DNA from: an uncultured Gammaproteobacteria bacterium
Lineage (GTDB): Bacteria > Pseudomonadota > Gammaproteobacteria > Steroidobacterales > UBA11654
Direction of reading: 5' to 3'
DNA: 64,000 bases
Assembly (NCBI GenBank): GCA_902553145.1
Contig: CACDKD010000002.1
Coordinates: forward strand, 96,990 to 160,989
The notes below the pieces were generated by a model that was not told where the DNA came from, did not search any database, and saw only the letters and a program-made list of their open reading frames with translations. A program made the position numbers and the translations under genes. Positions 35,224 to 43,558 of this stretch are shown here, one piece after another (within the stretch, counting starts at the first letter, position 1; every line of letters starts with the position of its first letter).

Positions 35224-36012
35224 ATGAGCCACAAGACACTTTCAATTACCACCAATAACAAAATTTGTACGATGAAGTTCAATCGTCCAGACAAGCTAAA
35301 TGCTTTTGACAGTCAGATGGTCATTGAGACGCAAGAAGCGCTTAATGAGATCTCAAACAATAAAGAAATTAAAGTTTTAGTCATCACAGGCGAAGGGAAA
35401 GGTTTTTCTGCTGGGGCAGACTTATCCGATTCAACCGGCATGGACGACCATAGCAATGACCGATTGGTTTATGAAGGACTGGTCAACGGCTATAAACCAT
35501 CCCTTCTGCAAATTATGAACATGCCCAAACCTGTCATCGCAGCAGTTAATGGTCCTGCAGCAGGAATAGGCTCTGCATTTGCATTGGCGTGCGATCTTGT
35601 TGTGATGTCAGAGAATGCTTACATCAAACAGGCTTTTGTAAACATAGCCTTGATACCCGATGGCGGTCTCAACTGGTTACTAACAAGAACTGTTGGATAT
35701 CGACTGGCTTATGAAATGGCGATTGAAGGCAATAATGTCAGTGCAGACAGATGTCTTGAATTGGGGCTTGCCAATAAAGTCGTTTCCGACGGTGAATTAA
35801 TGACCAAATCGATTGAATGGGCAGAATCGTTGTCCAAAAAATCATCTCAGTCTCTTAGGGAAACAAAAAGAGTTATGAGAATGGCAATGACGAATGACTA
35901 TGAGTCTGTTTTTGAACAAGAAGCTGAGGCAAATAATGCGCTTCATGGCTCAAAAGATAGCTTGGAAGCAATTCAAGCTTTTTTTGAAAAAAGAGAACCT
36001 AATTTCGATTAA
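35224..36012 (+). CDS. Enoyl-CoA hydratase/isomerase family protein
   Basis: Crotonase-superfamily enzyme, 262 aa. It has the oxyanion-hole segments GEGKGFSAGADLSD and NGPAAGIGSAFALACDLV, and the second catalytic region IALIPDGGLNWLLTRTVGY. The second-Glu position is not obvious (PDGG instead of PEGG or PDAG), so it could be a hydratase, an isomerase or a paaG-like enzyme. Same transcript as the acyl-CoA synthetase. Converges with the luciferase-like gene (5-bp gap). Confidence 0.9.
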   Translation: MSHKTLSITTNNKICTMKFNRPDKLNAFDSQMVIETQEALNEISNNKEIKVLVITGEGKGFSAGADLSDSTGMDDHSNDRLVYEGLVNGYKPSLLQIMNMPKPVIAAVNGPAAGIGSAFALACDLVVMSENAYIKQAFVNIALIPDGGLNWLLTRTVGYRLAYEMAIEGNNVSADRCLELGLANKVVSDGELMTKSIEWAESLSKKSSQSLRETKRVMRMAMTNDYESVFEQEAEANNALHGSKDSLEAIQAFFEKREPNFD

Positions 36013-36017
36013 ATATT

Positions 36018-37034
36018 TTAAGAATTACTTTTAAGTGCATTAAGAACACTTGGCATCAATTCAAGTTCACCAGAATATAAAATAGGGGCAATGCGTTGTC
36101 CTTGATCGCCATATCTTTTCATGATTTCTTTGGCGAGCTCGTCTGGATCTTCCGATACAACTGCAAATGTATTGAGAACCTCATCGTCAATAGCATCTCC
36201 CATTTCTTTCCATTTACCCTGCTTTGACAAACGATTGAGCTCTTCACTCAAATCTTCATATCCGTGTTGTTCCAGTACTGCTTTGTAATTTGGTGTTGAT
36301 GCATAAAATGCGACCTGGTCTCTGCATGCTCTAACTGCTTTTTTATGAGACTCTTCATTTGCACCAATTCCAGTCATGATCGCAATGGACAAATCAAAGT
36401 CCGATCGATTCTTGCCTGAAGTCTTAAGGCCTTCTTCGATATTGGGCAGTGTCACATTTTTTAAATACTTTGGAGAACTGAAGGGATGTGCTAGCAGACC
36501 ATCTGCACTTCTTGCAACGGCTTTTGTCATCAGTGGACCTACGGCAGCTACATATATTTTTGGAATCCCATGAGGGTTTGGACCGGGATTAAAGAGCGGT
36601 GTCATTAATGTATGAGTATAGAATTCACCTCGATGCTCTAATTTTGTTTCGTTCTGCCATGCATTGAGAATGGCTTTTATGGCATTGACCATGTCTTCCA
36701 TTCTTGCAGCAGGCTTTGACCATGGCATTGAGAATCTTTTTGTAATATGCGGTCTAATTTGCGAACCAAGGCCCAGTATGAAACGTCCTTTTGAAAGCAG
36801 ATTTAAATCGTAAGCAATGTTTGCAAGATTCATCGGGTTTCTTGAAAACGCAACCGCTATTGATGTCAATAATTCTATCTTTTCTGTGGACATTGCTGCT
36901 GAGACAAGGGGCAGAAACGGATCATGGGCTCCTTCCCAAGTATAAGCGCCATCAAACCCTGCATCTTCTAGAGCCTTAAAGACTGGAGCACCCTCTGCAG
37001 GGTTCTGAATCATCGTTCCTGAATCAAATTTCAT
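36018..37034 (-). CDS. Luciferase-like (LLM) flavin or F420-dependent oxidoreductase
   Basis: A 338-aa TIM-barrel oxidoreductase of the bacterial luciferase superfamily. Seen: EDAGFDGAYTWEGAHDPFLPL, IELLTSIAVAFSRNPMNLANIAYDL, LSKGRFILGLGSQIRPHITKRF and GPLMTKAVARSADGLLAHPFSSPKYL. This arrangement resembles the TIGR03617 group known from mycobacteria (F420-linked) and also present in marine proteobacteria. Whether this host makes F420 is not visible here, so FMN is equally possible. I chose the ATG at 37034; a TTG five codons upstream sits in the preceding terminator. Confidence 0.87.
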   Translation of the reverse strand: MKFDSGTMIQNPAEGAPVFKALEDAGFDGAYTWEGAHDPFLPLVSAAMSTEKIELLTSIAVAFSRNPMNLANIAYDLNLLSKGRFILGLGSQIRPHITKRFSMPWSKPAARMEDMVNAIKAILNAWQNETKLEHRGEFYTHTLMTPLFNPGPNPHGIPKIYVAAVGPLMTKAVARSADGLLAHPFSSPKYLKNVTLPNIEEGLKTSGKNRSDFDLSIAIMTGIGANEESHKKAVRACRDQVAFYASTPNYKAVLEQHGYEDLSEELNRLSKQGKWKEMGDAIDDEVLNTFAVVSEDPDELAKEIMKRYGDQGQRIAPILYSGELELMPSVLNALKSNS

Positions 37035-37047
37035 AATTGAATTATAC

Positions 37048-37081
37048 AAAAAAAAGAGGCGATAAAATATCGCCTCTTTTT
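37048..37081 (-). terminator. Intrinsic terminator after the TonB receptor gene
   Basis: A 13-14-bp perfect stem (core GAGGCGATA / TATCGCCTC, loop of about 3 nt) flanked by A and T runs. On the minus strand eight T residues follow the stem. It ends the TonB-dependent receptor transcript 18 nt after its stop and separates it from the luciferase-like gene. The plus-strand side also has a T run, but no plus-strand gene ends there. Confidence 0.9.
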
Positions 37082-37098
37082 AACTTTTTGAGCTTAAC

Positions 37099-39819
37099 TT
37101 AGAAGTCGTAAGTTAATCGTGCTCCCACGAGTCTGCCATTGCCTTGGTAAATGTGGTGACCGCCCGCTAGTAATGGGGTGTCATACATACCTATTGCATA
37201 TAGCTCATCAGTGATGTTATTTCCATAAACCATAAGCTCCCAAGCGTCGGCTCTGATGCCAACTCTTGCGTTGAATAGTTCAAGTTTTTCTTGGGTATCG
37301 ATAGGATCGAGATCGCCGGTACCAATGAAGGTATCAGAGAACTGCATATCAACACTTGCGAAAAACTCCATTCCATTAGCAAATGTGTTTGTGTAGTCAA
37401 CAATCACAGAACCGCTGTACTTAGCACTTCCGTTCCACTGATTAGACAAATCTTGGTTACCACCAGCATAAGTTCCAGCAGCATTCCAGACAGCTCTACA
37501 TTTGCCATCAGGTGTGGTTAGATTCTGACCATGAACTGCAGAAGACAATGTATTTGCTGTATAACCGGTTGCTGGTCCAGCTACTGCTCTGAAGAATGCA
37601 TACTGTATTTCAGTACATGCACCAGTTGTAAATTCGTCATACTTCGGATCCAACCAAGCTGCAGAAACAGCGACTCTAAGATTTTCGCTTGCCTGCCAAA
37701 GAAGGTCCATCTCAACAGTATTAACGGTTGATGTTGCTGCATTACCCACAACAAATCCAGTACCCTGAAAAGTCGATACTTGTTGGTCGTCATAGTTTGC
37801 ATGTGCAGCTGCCCAGTTTAATCTCAGATTTGATGCCAGTGTATGCTTACCACCGATTTCAAATGAATCAGCTGTTTCATCTTGATATTCAAAACCAATT
37901 CCTGGAGTTGTTCTCAATGCGGTTTTCACACCGTTAACAGAAGCAAATGCTGGGTTCTGATCGTCAGCAGCATTAAAACCACCGGATTTGTATCCTTGGT
38001 TGTAACTCACATAGATCATGTTTGCATCGTTTAAACGCCTCTCCAATTGGAAAGAAGGCAACCAGTGATCGGTTTCTCTTTGAATGTCACTGAAGTCGTG
38101 CGCCCATGTATCAAAAAGTGATCCAAGTATTGCTTGAACAACAGGATATGGATTCGTAGTGGTTCCGGCACAATTGCTGATACCCAACGTATCCTGACTG
38201 ACACAAACATCGGCATTGATGACTTTTCTTTCACGGACATAACGTACACCCATGATCAATTCCATGTTGTCTCCAATATCCATGCTGACTTGTCCAAACA
38301 ATGCTTTTGCGTCTGTTTCTTGAGTCCAGTTACTCAAACGACCAATTTGGTTGAATTGAGTTTGGAAGTAACAAGGAGGGAAATTACCCGCGCCAAAACC
38401 TGCCAATAATTTTCCGTATTCACAACCTGGGTTTGCAACAAGAGGCATGCCTGGGAAATAAGTAATGCCGTGAGGCGATGCCCAAGGGAAAGGCAATACG
38501 TTAACCAATCCTGCACCGGCTGCTTGACCAGCGTTCAAGGCCATAATAGTCGTTGTCGGTAGGATTCCAGCTAAGAATAACTGCGTACCTACTCCACCGA
38601 GGTTTCCATCAATGTGAACTTCTCTGTCAATGTCTTGATATTGAGAATCCCAATATGCACCGACAGTCCATCTCACTGATTGGCTTGAATCGGATGACAA
38701 TCTCACTTCAATACTGTCTTTGTCATACTCTGACCAGTCGTCTCTTGATACAAGGACCAAAGGACCATAGTCTGCATCGAGTCCATCCACGTAATCGTAA
38801 GCGACGTGTCCAAGAGTCACGCCTAGATTCATGCCACTATCCATGTCAAGACTCACATTTATGGATGTGTCTTGAGTGTTCGTGACTGTTCCTTGAGGGT
38901 TATTACCCAAAACTTGTGAAGTTGAAAAACCAAGGTTTTCGTCAGTGTATTGATTTCCTGTGCCAACAGTTGATAGGTATTGTGGATAGAATATGCCCAT
39001 GACTGCAAAACCAAGTCCTGCCGTTGGTGTTGGAGGCAGTGCCTGATCAAAAGTCCAAGGCGTAGACGTACTTCCTGTTCGAATGTGCTCGCCATCCGTG
39101 TGTTTAAAGTCAACTCTAAGATCATCGTTTGGTGAATATGAAGCACTTAATCTCAACATTGTCTCATCAGCTGTAGGACCAGTTGAATTGTTGTATAAAT
39201 TCTTTATCAGTCCATCATTATCACGATCTTGAAATGCAAGTCTGACAGCAAAAGAATCAGAAAGAGGAATATTAAGATGTCCTTCTATCTCAGTACCGCT
39301 GTCTTCATCGGATGCTGCAATTGAAACACGTCCTGAAATATCATCGTCACCAATGACTGGCTTAGCTGATATTACATTGATTGCTCCAGTGAGCGTGTTC
39401 TTACCAAACAGAGTCCCTTGAGGTCCTCTAAGCACTTCGACCCTTTCAACATCAAACAATCCAGTTCTGAATTGACGGCCTTTAGGCATGTGAACACCGT
39501 CTACAAATAAACCGACGGATTGTTCAAACGATTGGTTTGCACCGATTGAGATTCCTCTCATTGTTGCAATTGTTGATATCGCATTTTCAGACACTGAAAA
39601 GTTTGGTACGTATCGACCAAGATCTTGCAATGAATTTATTGCAGCTTTCTCAATCAATTCGCCATCAACAACGGTTACAGAAACCGAAATGTCTTGAAGA
39701 CTCTCTTCTTTCTTCGTTGCTGTTACGATAATTTCTTCTAGCTCTTGTGCGTTAACTGTCGCAACACTGAATGTCACAGCTATTGCTAAGGCAAGAGTTG
39801 ATTGCATAATACGTTTCAT
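37099..39819 (-). CDS. TonB-dependent outer-membrane receptor
   Basis: A 906-aa outer-membrane transporter for a large or scarce nutrient. It has a signal peptide (MKRIMQSTLALAIAVTFSVA, cleavage near NAQ), a TonB box region (ELEEIIVTATKKEESLQD), a plug domain (AINSLQDLGRYVPNFSV, GTMRG-like ATMRGISIG, RVEVLRGPQGTLFGKNTLTGAINV) and a 22-strand barrel ending in RLVGARLTYDF with the C-terminal Phe. The ligand is unknown; the catabolic neighbours suggest a hydrophobic organic compound rather than a siderophore. I chose the ATG at 39819, preceded by GGGGGA. Confidence 0.95.
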   Translation of the reverse strand: MKRIMQSTLALAIAVTFSVATVNAQELEEIIVTATKKEESLQDISVSVTVVDGELIEKAAINSLQDLGRYVPNFSVSENAISTIATMRGISIGANQSFEQSVGLFVDGVHMPKGRQFRTGLFDVERVEVLRGPQGTLFGKNTLTGAINVISAKPVIGDDDISGRVSIAASDEDSGTEIEGHLNIPLSDSFAVRLAFQDRDNDGLIKNLYNNSTGPTADETMLRLSASYSPNDDLRVDFKHTDGEHIRTGSTSTPWTFDQALPPTPTAGLGFAVMGIFYPQYLSTVGTGNQYTDENLGFSTSQVLGNNPQGTVTNTQDTSINVSLDMDSGMNLGVTLGHVAYDYVDGLDADYGPLVLVSRDDWSEYDKDSIEVRLSSDSSQSVRWTVGAYWDSQYQDIDREVHIDGNLGGVGTQLFLAGILPTTTIMALNAGQAAGAGLVNVLPFPWASPHGITYFPGMPLVANPGCEYGKLLAGFGAGNFPPCYFQTQFNQIGRLSNWTQETDAKALFGQVSMDIGDNMELIMGVRYVRERKVINADVCVSQDTLGISNCAGTTTNPYPVVQAILGSLFDTWAHDFSDIQRETDHWLPSFQLERRLNDANMIYVSYNQGYKSGGFNAADDQNPAFASVNGVKTALRTTPGIGFEYQDETADSFEIGGKHTLASNLRLNWAAAHANYDDQQVSTFQGTGFVVGNAATSTVNTVEMDLLWQASENLRVAVSAAWLDPKYDEFTTGACTEIQYAFFRAVAGPATGYTANTLSSAVHGQNLTTPDGKCRAVWNAAGTYAGGNQDLSNQWNGSAKYSGSVIVDYTNTFANGMEFFASVDMQFSDTFIGTGDLDPIDTQEKLELFNARVGIRADAWELMVYGNNITDELYAIGMYDTPLLAGGHHIYQGNGRLVGARLTYDF

Positions 39820-39865
39820 ATGGATTTCCCCCTTATAGTTCACGTAATTACATGTTTGTATGTCT

Positions 39866-39894
39866 AATATTGCCAATATTTTAGGGTATATCAA
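39866..39894 (-). promoter_or_regulatory. Candidate promoter with palindromic operator for the TonB receptor
   Basis: On the minus strand TTGATA (39889-39894) and AATATT (39866-39871) are separated by 17 bp. The -10 element lies inside a perfect palindrome AATATTG-C-CAATATT (39866-39880). A start of transcription near 39858 would give a leader of about 40 nt. The palindrome may bind a repressor; no regulator gene is adjacent. Confidence 0.45.
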
Positions 39895-40040
39895 AGCATC
39901 ATATTTACTTTTTATACTCAAATCTGTTGTTTAAATGACAAATAGTCAATGAATACAGGGGTTTTGAGTGATTTTTGAGTATTTCAATTAATTGTAAAAA
40001 AAAGATGAATTCGATGGTTTTTTGGATAAGATTAAAACAT

Positions 40041-40421
40041 ATGAAGAAAACACTCATTTCCCTGATTTCTGCAGTATTCTTATGGACTTTACAAATTTCT
40101 GCATCTGATACTACTCAGTACCTTCATTGCACTTATAAAAATGATTCGCTAGAGAAGAATTTTTATTGGTCAATTACATCGGATGACAAAATTCAAAGAT
40201 GGGCCTCAGGAGAGCCCATCGCCGTGATGAATTCATTGGTCATGAACGATCAAAAAAATGTTGCTTGGAATGAAATTGGTAACCCTTTGGGTATCTTTGT
40301 TCTCGATAAGAAAACAATGAGGCAAAGCGGAACTCTTCTTTCAAATGAAAACAAAATCCTGGATCGGTGGGTAAGCGAGTGCAAATATCTAGATGAGGAC
40401 CAGTTCCTAAAAATGGAATAA
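40041..40421 (+). CDS. Small secreted protein, unknown function
   Basis: A 126-aa protein with a signal peptide (MKKTLISLISAVFLWTLQISA). The mature part has two Cys (LHCTYKND and VSECKYLD) that could form a disulfide, and reads as a short beta-rich domain (NFYWSITSDDKIQRWASGEP, NEIGNPLGIFVLDKKTMRQS). I do not recognise a family. A longer in-frame start at 39975 would add 22 residues without improving the signal. It is alone on the plus strand between the TonB receptor and the acyl-CoA operon. Confidence 0.65.
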   Translation: MKKTLISLISAVFLWTLQISASDTTQYLHCTYKNDSLEKNFYWSITSDDKIQRWASGEPIAVMNSLVMNDQKNVAWNEIGNPLGIFVLDKKTMRQSGTLLSNENKILDRWVSECKYLDEDQFLKME

Positions 40422-40423
40422 AA

Positions 40424-41512
40424 TTATATTCCTTGGGCCTCTGCAGCCTCCTCTCTCAGCAAATCTGGACTTCCAAGTAATTGCCTGTTTAAGCCAATTC
40501 GTTTGAACCAGAAGTGAAGCCCCAGATCGTCTGTGAATCCCATTCCTCCGTGAACTTCGGTTGCTGTTTTAGCAACAAAGGCCCCGACTTCAGAGACATG
40601 TGCTTTCGTTTGACATGCCATTAGGTGAGACTCGTGTGTGATATGATCCATGGAATGTGCAGCATACCAAACAAGAGAGTGACAGGGCTCTAAGTCCGAA
40701 GCCATTTGTGCACACATGTGTTTAACGGCTTGAAATGAACCGATTGGACGACCAAATTGCTTTCTGTCTTTTGAGTAATTGATCGATTGATTCAACATGC
40801 ACTGGGATGCTCCGAGTGTATCTGCTGCGATTGCAACCCTGCCAAGATCGATTGCTCTTTTAATAGTCTCCTCATTTTCTGAGCCACTGCCTAAGCCTTC
40901 TGTCTTAACCTCACTTAAAATCAATTCGCTGATGAAAGATGTGATATCGACGGTGCTTAATTTGATTTTCTCCAAACCGTTTTCACTGGAATCAACAATG
41001 TGTATTCCTGCGTCAGAATCAACGATTAAATAATGCGTGCTTTCGATATCGTCCATAACAAATAATGTTTGTCCATTTAATTGATGATTCGAGCTTTCGA
41101 TGCCTATCTCAGATCGCCTTCCAGTCATTTCTGATAGCGCAACAGCAAATCGTATTTCACCAGTTGAAATGCCTGGTAGATATTTTTCTTTTTGAGAATC
41201 GCTGCCAAGTTGATCAATCAAAAAGGGTGCAATCAAAAAAGATCCAATGAATGGGTATGGAGCAATGCCTCTTCCCAATGACTCAGAAACACTGATTGCG
41301 AACAATGAGTCTAGCCCAAGACCTCCGTATTTTTCAGGAATGATTAAGCCGCATAAACCAAGTTCATTAAGGCCCTTGTAGACAATTTCAAATAAGTTTT
41401 CATTTTCTCCATCCCTGAAAGATCTCAACGAATCAACCGTCACCGTATCGTCTAAAAATTTATTGATACTCTCTTGAAAAAATTGTTGTTCTTCTGATAG
41501 TCCAAAATACAT
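40424..41512 (-). CDS. Acyl-CoA dehydrogenase (pair member 2)
   Basis: FAD-dependent acyl-CoA dehydrogenase fold, 362 aa. Seen: FGLSEEQQFFQESINKFL, GLCGLIIPEKYGGLGLD, RFAVALSEMTG, DRKQFGRPIGSFQAVKHMCAQMA and EVHGGMGFTDDLGLHFWFKR. Its middle domain is short and degenerate compared with the partner. It begins 2 nt after the stop of the other dehydrogenase, and such adjacent unequal pairs form alpha2beta2 enzymes in steroid-degrading actinobacteria, so a heteromer is likely here. Last gene of the seven-gene operon. I chose the ATG at 41512. Confidence 0.88.
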   Translation of the reverse strand: MYFGLSEEQQFFQESINKFLDDTVTVDSLRSFRDGENENLFEIVYKGLNELGLCGLIIPEKYGGLGLDSLFAISVSESLGRGIAPYPFIGSFLIAPFLIDQLGSDSQKEKYLPGISTGEIRFAVALSEMTGRRSEIGIESSNHQLNGQTLFVMDDIESTHYLIVDSDAGIHIVDSSENGLEKIKLSTVDITSFISELILSEVKTEGLGSGSENEETIKRAIDLGRVAIAADTLGASQCMLNQSINYSKDRKQFGRPIGSFQAVKHMCAQMASDLEPCHSLVWYAAHSMDHITHESHLMACQTKAHVSEVGAFVAKTATEVHGGMGFTDDLGLHFWFKRIGLNRQLLGSPDLLREEAAEAQGI

Positions 41513-41514
41513 GG

Positions 41515-42744
41515 TCAAACTCCTTTGATCTTGGGCTCTTTTGGCATCCCAAGACCTCTTTCGGCAATGATATTTTTTTGAATCTGGCTGGTGCCTCCTC
41601 CAATGATTAAACCCAAATAATACATGTAAGCGTATTGCCAACCTCCGTTGTCTCTGAGATTTGGACTGTTGTCATAAAGCGTGCCCAGTTCTCCCATTAC
41701 ATCGATTGCCAACGATTCCAGTTCATATCTCATTTCTGTTCCATAGAGTTTGACGATCATTGTCGCTAGGCTTATATCCTGACCTTTGTTTAAACGACCG
41801 GAGAGAAGTCTCAATCCATGAGACTTGAGCGCAAGTATCTTTCCTTGGATTCTCATCAATCGGTCACGATAAACCGGTTTATCGATGATGCGAGTACCGT
41901 CTAAAATTTCACTCTTCATCAGATTGACAAGTTTGTCATAACGTCTGATCATTTTATTGGGATCTCCCAATGATCCTCTCTCATGGACAAGTGTTTTATT
42001 GGCAACCAGCCAACCTTGTCCCCTTTCTCCAACAATATTATCAGCAGGGATTCTGACATCTGTAAAAAAGACTTCATTGAATCCGGCATCCAAAGTCATA
42101 TCAACCAGGGGTCTCACCTCAATACCAGGTGCATCCATAGGGATAAGCAAATAACTAATGCCCTGATGTTTTGGTGCATCGGGTTCTGTTCTAACCAAAC
42201 AAAACATCATTTGTGCATATTTAGCTGTGCTGGTCCAAATCTTTTGACCGTTGATCACCCATTCTTCGCCGTCCAGTTCGCCTTTTGTTTGAAGGCTTGC
42301 TAAATCGCTTCCTGCATTGGGCTCTGAATACCCTTGACACCAAATTTCTTCCAATTCAAGGGCAGGCTTAATGTATCTTTGTCTTTGCTCTTCCGTTCCC
42401 ATTTCCAATAATGTCGGAACCAAGAAATCAATCCCTTGTCCGCCTATGCCTGCTGGAATCTTAGATTTTGAAAATTCTTCCGTGATGATGACATTTTTTA
42501 CAATGTCGAGTTCGCCACCGAATCCTCCGTATTCATTCGGAATATGTCTGGCATGATATCCTTTATCAATCAGGATTTTCTGCCACTCTTTGACAGACAT
42601 TTCGATCTTGGGTTTCACATTTGGATCTACAACGGACTCGTAGCTGTATAGATTGCTGGTGACATGAATGCCTTCGTACTCCTTGCAAAAAGCTTTTACT
42701 TCCTTTCGAAATTCATCGTATTTATTTCCAAAATCAAGATTCAT
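41515..42744 (-). CDS. Acyl-CoA dehydrogenase (pair member 1)
   Basis: Acyl-CoA dehydrogenase, 409 aa. It has HARHIPNEYGGFGGELD, the conserved flavin-contact segment CQGYSEPNAGSDLASLQT, VINGQKIWTSTAKYAQ, the FTDVRIPADNIVGERGQGW hinge and the C-terminal GGGTSQIQKNIIAERGLG. Oxidises an acyl-CoA to the enoyl-CoA; in the terpene pathway the matching step is citronellyl-CoA oxidation. The ATG at 42744 overlaps the hydratase stop by 11 bp and has a good AGGAAGAGG site. Likely partner of the next gene. Confidence 0.9.
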   Translation of the reverse strand: MNLDFGNKYDEFRKEVKAFCKEYEGIHVTSNLYSYESVVDPNVKPKIEMSVKEWQKILIDKGYHARHIPNEYGGFGGELDIVKNVIITEEFSKSKIPAGIGGQGIDFLVPTLLEMGTEEQRQRYIKPALELEEIWCQGYSEPNAGSDLASLQTKGELDGEEWVINGQKIWTSTAKYAQMMFCLVRTEPDAPKHQGISYLLIPMDAPGIEVRPLVDMTLDAGFNEVFFTDVRIPADNIVGERGQGWLVANKTLVHERGSLGDPNKMIRRYDKLVNLMKSEILDGTRIIDKPVYRDRLMRIQGKILALKSHGLRLLSGRLNKGQDISLATMIVKLYGTEMRYELESLAIDVMGELGTLYDNSPNLRDNGGWQYAYMYYLGLIIGGGTSQIQKNIIAERGLGMPKEPKIKGV

Positions 42745-43558
42745 CCTCTTCCTCCATCCAGTTGGGTTGTCTTTTTTCGATGAATGCTTGAATGCCCTCT
42801 TTGGCATCTTCGCTATCAATACAAAGTTTAATCTGTTCTCTCAAATAAGGAAGTGCCTCGTCAAATGCCATACGGTCCTGTTTGTTATAAGCAGCAAGTC
42901 CCATCTTCATGGTATTCGGTGGTAACTTAACGAGCGATGAAACCAATAGATCCGCTGTTGAATCAAGTTCACTCTTCGGCACATGGTGATTGATGAGACC
43001 ATATTTCTCAGCCATCTCTGCGTCAATGCTCTCGCCCCTCATGATAAAGTCCAGGCCTTGTCTCTTTGGCATCACTCTAAATAACCCCGCCATCACCATA
43101 AATGGCCAAATCCCTCTTTTAATCTCTGGCGCAGTAAAAGTGACATCGCTTGAAGCAATTGCATGTGTTGAATTGCAAACGATCATCAATGCACCAGCCA
43201 AAACATTGCCTTGTATTTTACTCAGAACCGGTTTATTCAAGTTGCGAATCATCAAGCTGATGTCTTCTACATCGCCAATTTTTGGAACCGTTGAGATCGA
43301 CTCATCGTTCTTCGACCACATGTTTTTTAGATCACCGCCCGCGCAAAATACATCTCCATTGGCTTGAATTTTAACTACCCTGATGTGGTTGGACTGTTTC
43401 GCAAAATTAAGCGCGTAGATGATTTCATTTGACATGACATCGTTGATTGCATTCTTTTTTTCTGGTCTATTCAGAGTAATGCTGAGAACGTGATCCAAAT
43501 CTTCAATCACAATGGTTTCAAAAACATAACTATCCGGCGATAAGATTTTTTCAGTCAT
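42734..43558 (-). CDS. Enoyl-CoA hydratase/isomerase family protein
   Basis: Crotonase-fold enzyme, 274 aa: ITLNRPEKKNAINDVMSNEI, ANGDVFCAGGDLKNMW, KIQGNVLAGALMIVCNSTHAIAS and FTAPEIKRGIWPFMVMAGLFRVM. In a terpene-type pathway this could be the hydratase acting after carboxylation (isohexenylglutaconyl-CoA hydratase), but sequence alone does not show it. The ATG at 43558 overlaps the AtuA-like stop by 8 bp. A further in-frame ATG ten codons upstream is less likely. Confidence 0.88.
   Translation of the reverse strand: MTEKILSPDSYVFETIVIEDLDHVLSITLNRPEKKNAINDVMSNEIIYALNFAKQSNHIRVVKIQANGDVFCAGGDLKNMWSKNDESISTVPKIGDVEDISLMIRNLNKPVLSKIQGNVLAGALMIVCNSTHAIASSDVTFTAPEIKRGIWPFMVMAGLFRVMPKRQGLDFIMRGESIDAEMAEKYGLINHHVPKSELDSTADLLVSSLVKLPPNTMKMGLAAYNKQDRMAFDEALPYLREQIKLCIDSEDAKEGIQAFIEKRQPNWMEEEDES

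Noticed and set aside
37191..39146. Several long open frames on both strands inside the TonB receptor gene.
   Set aside because: They lack ribosome binding sites and family features, and the receptor frame is complete; they are shadows of it.
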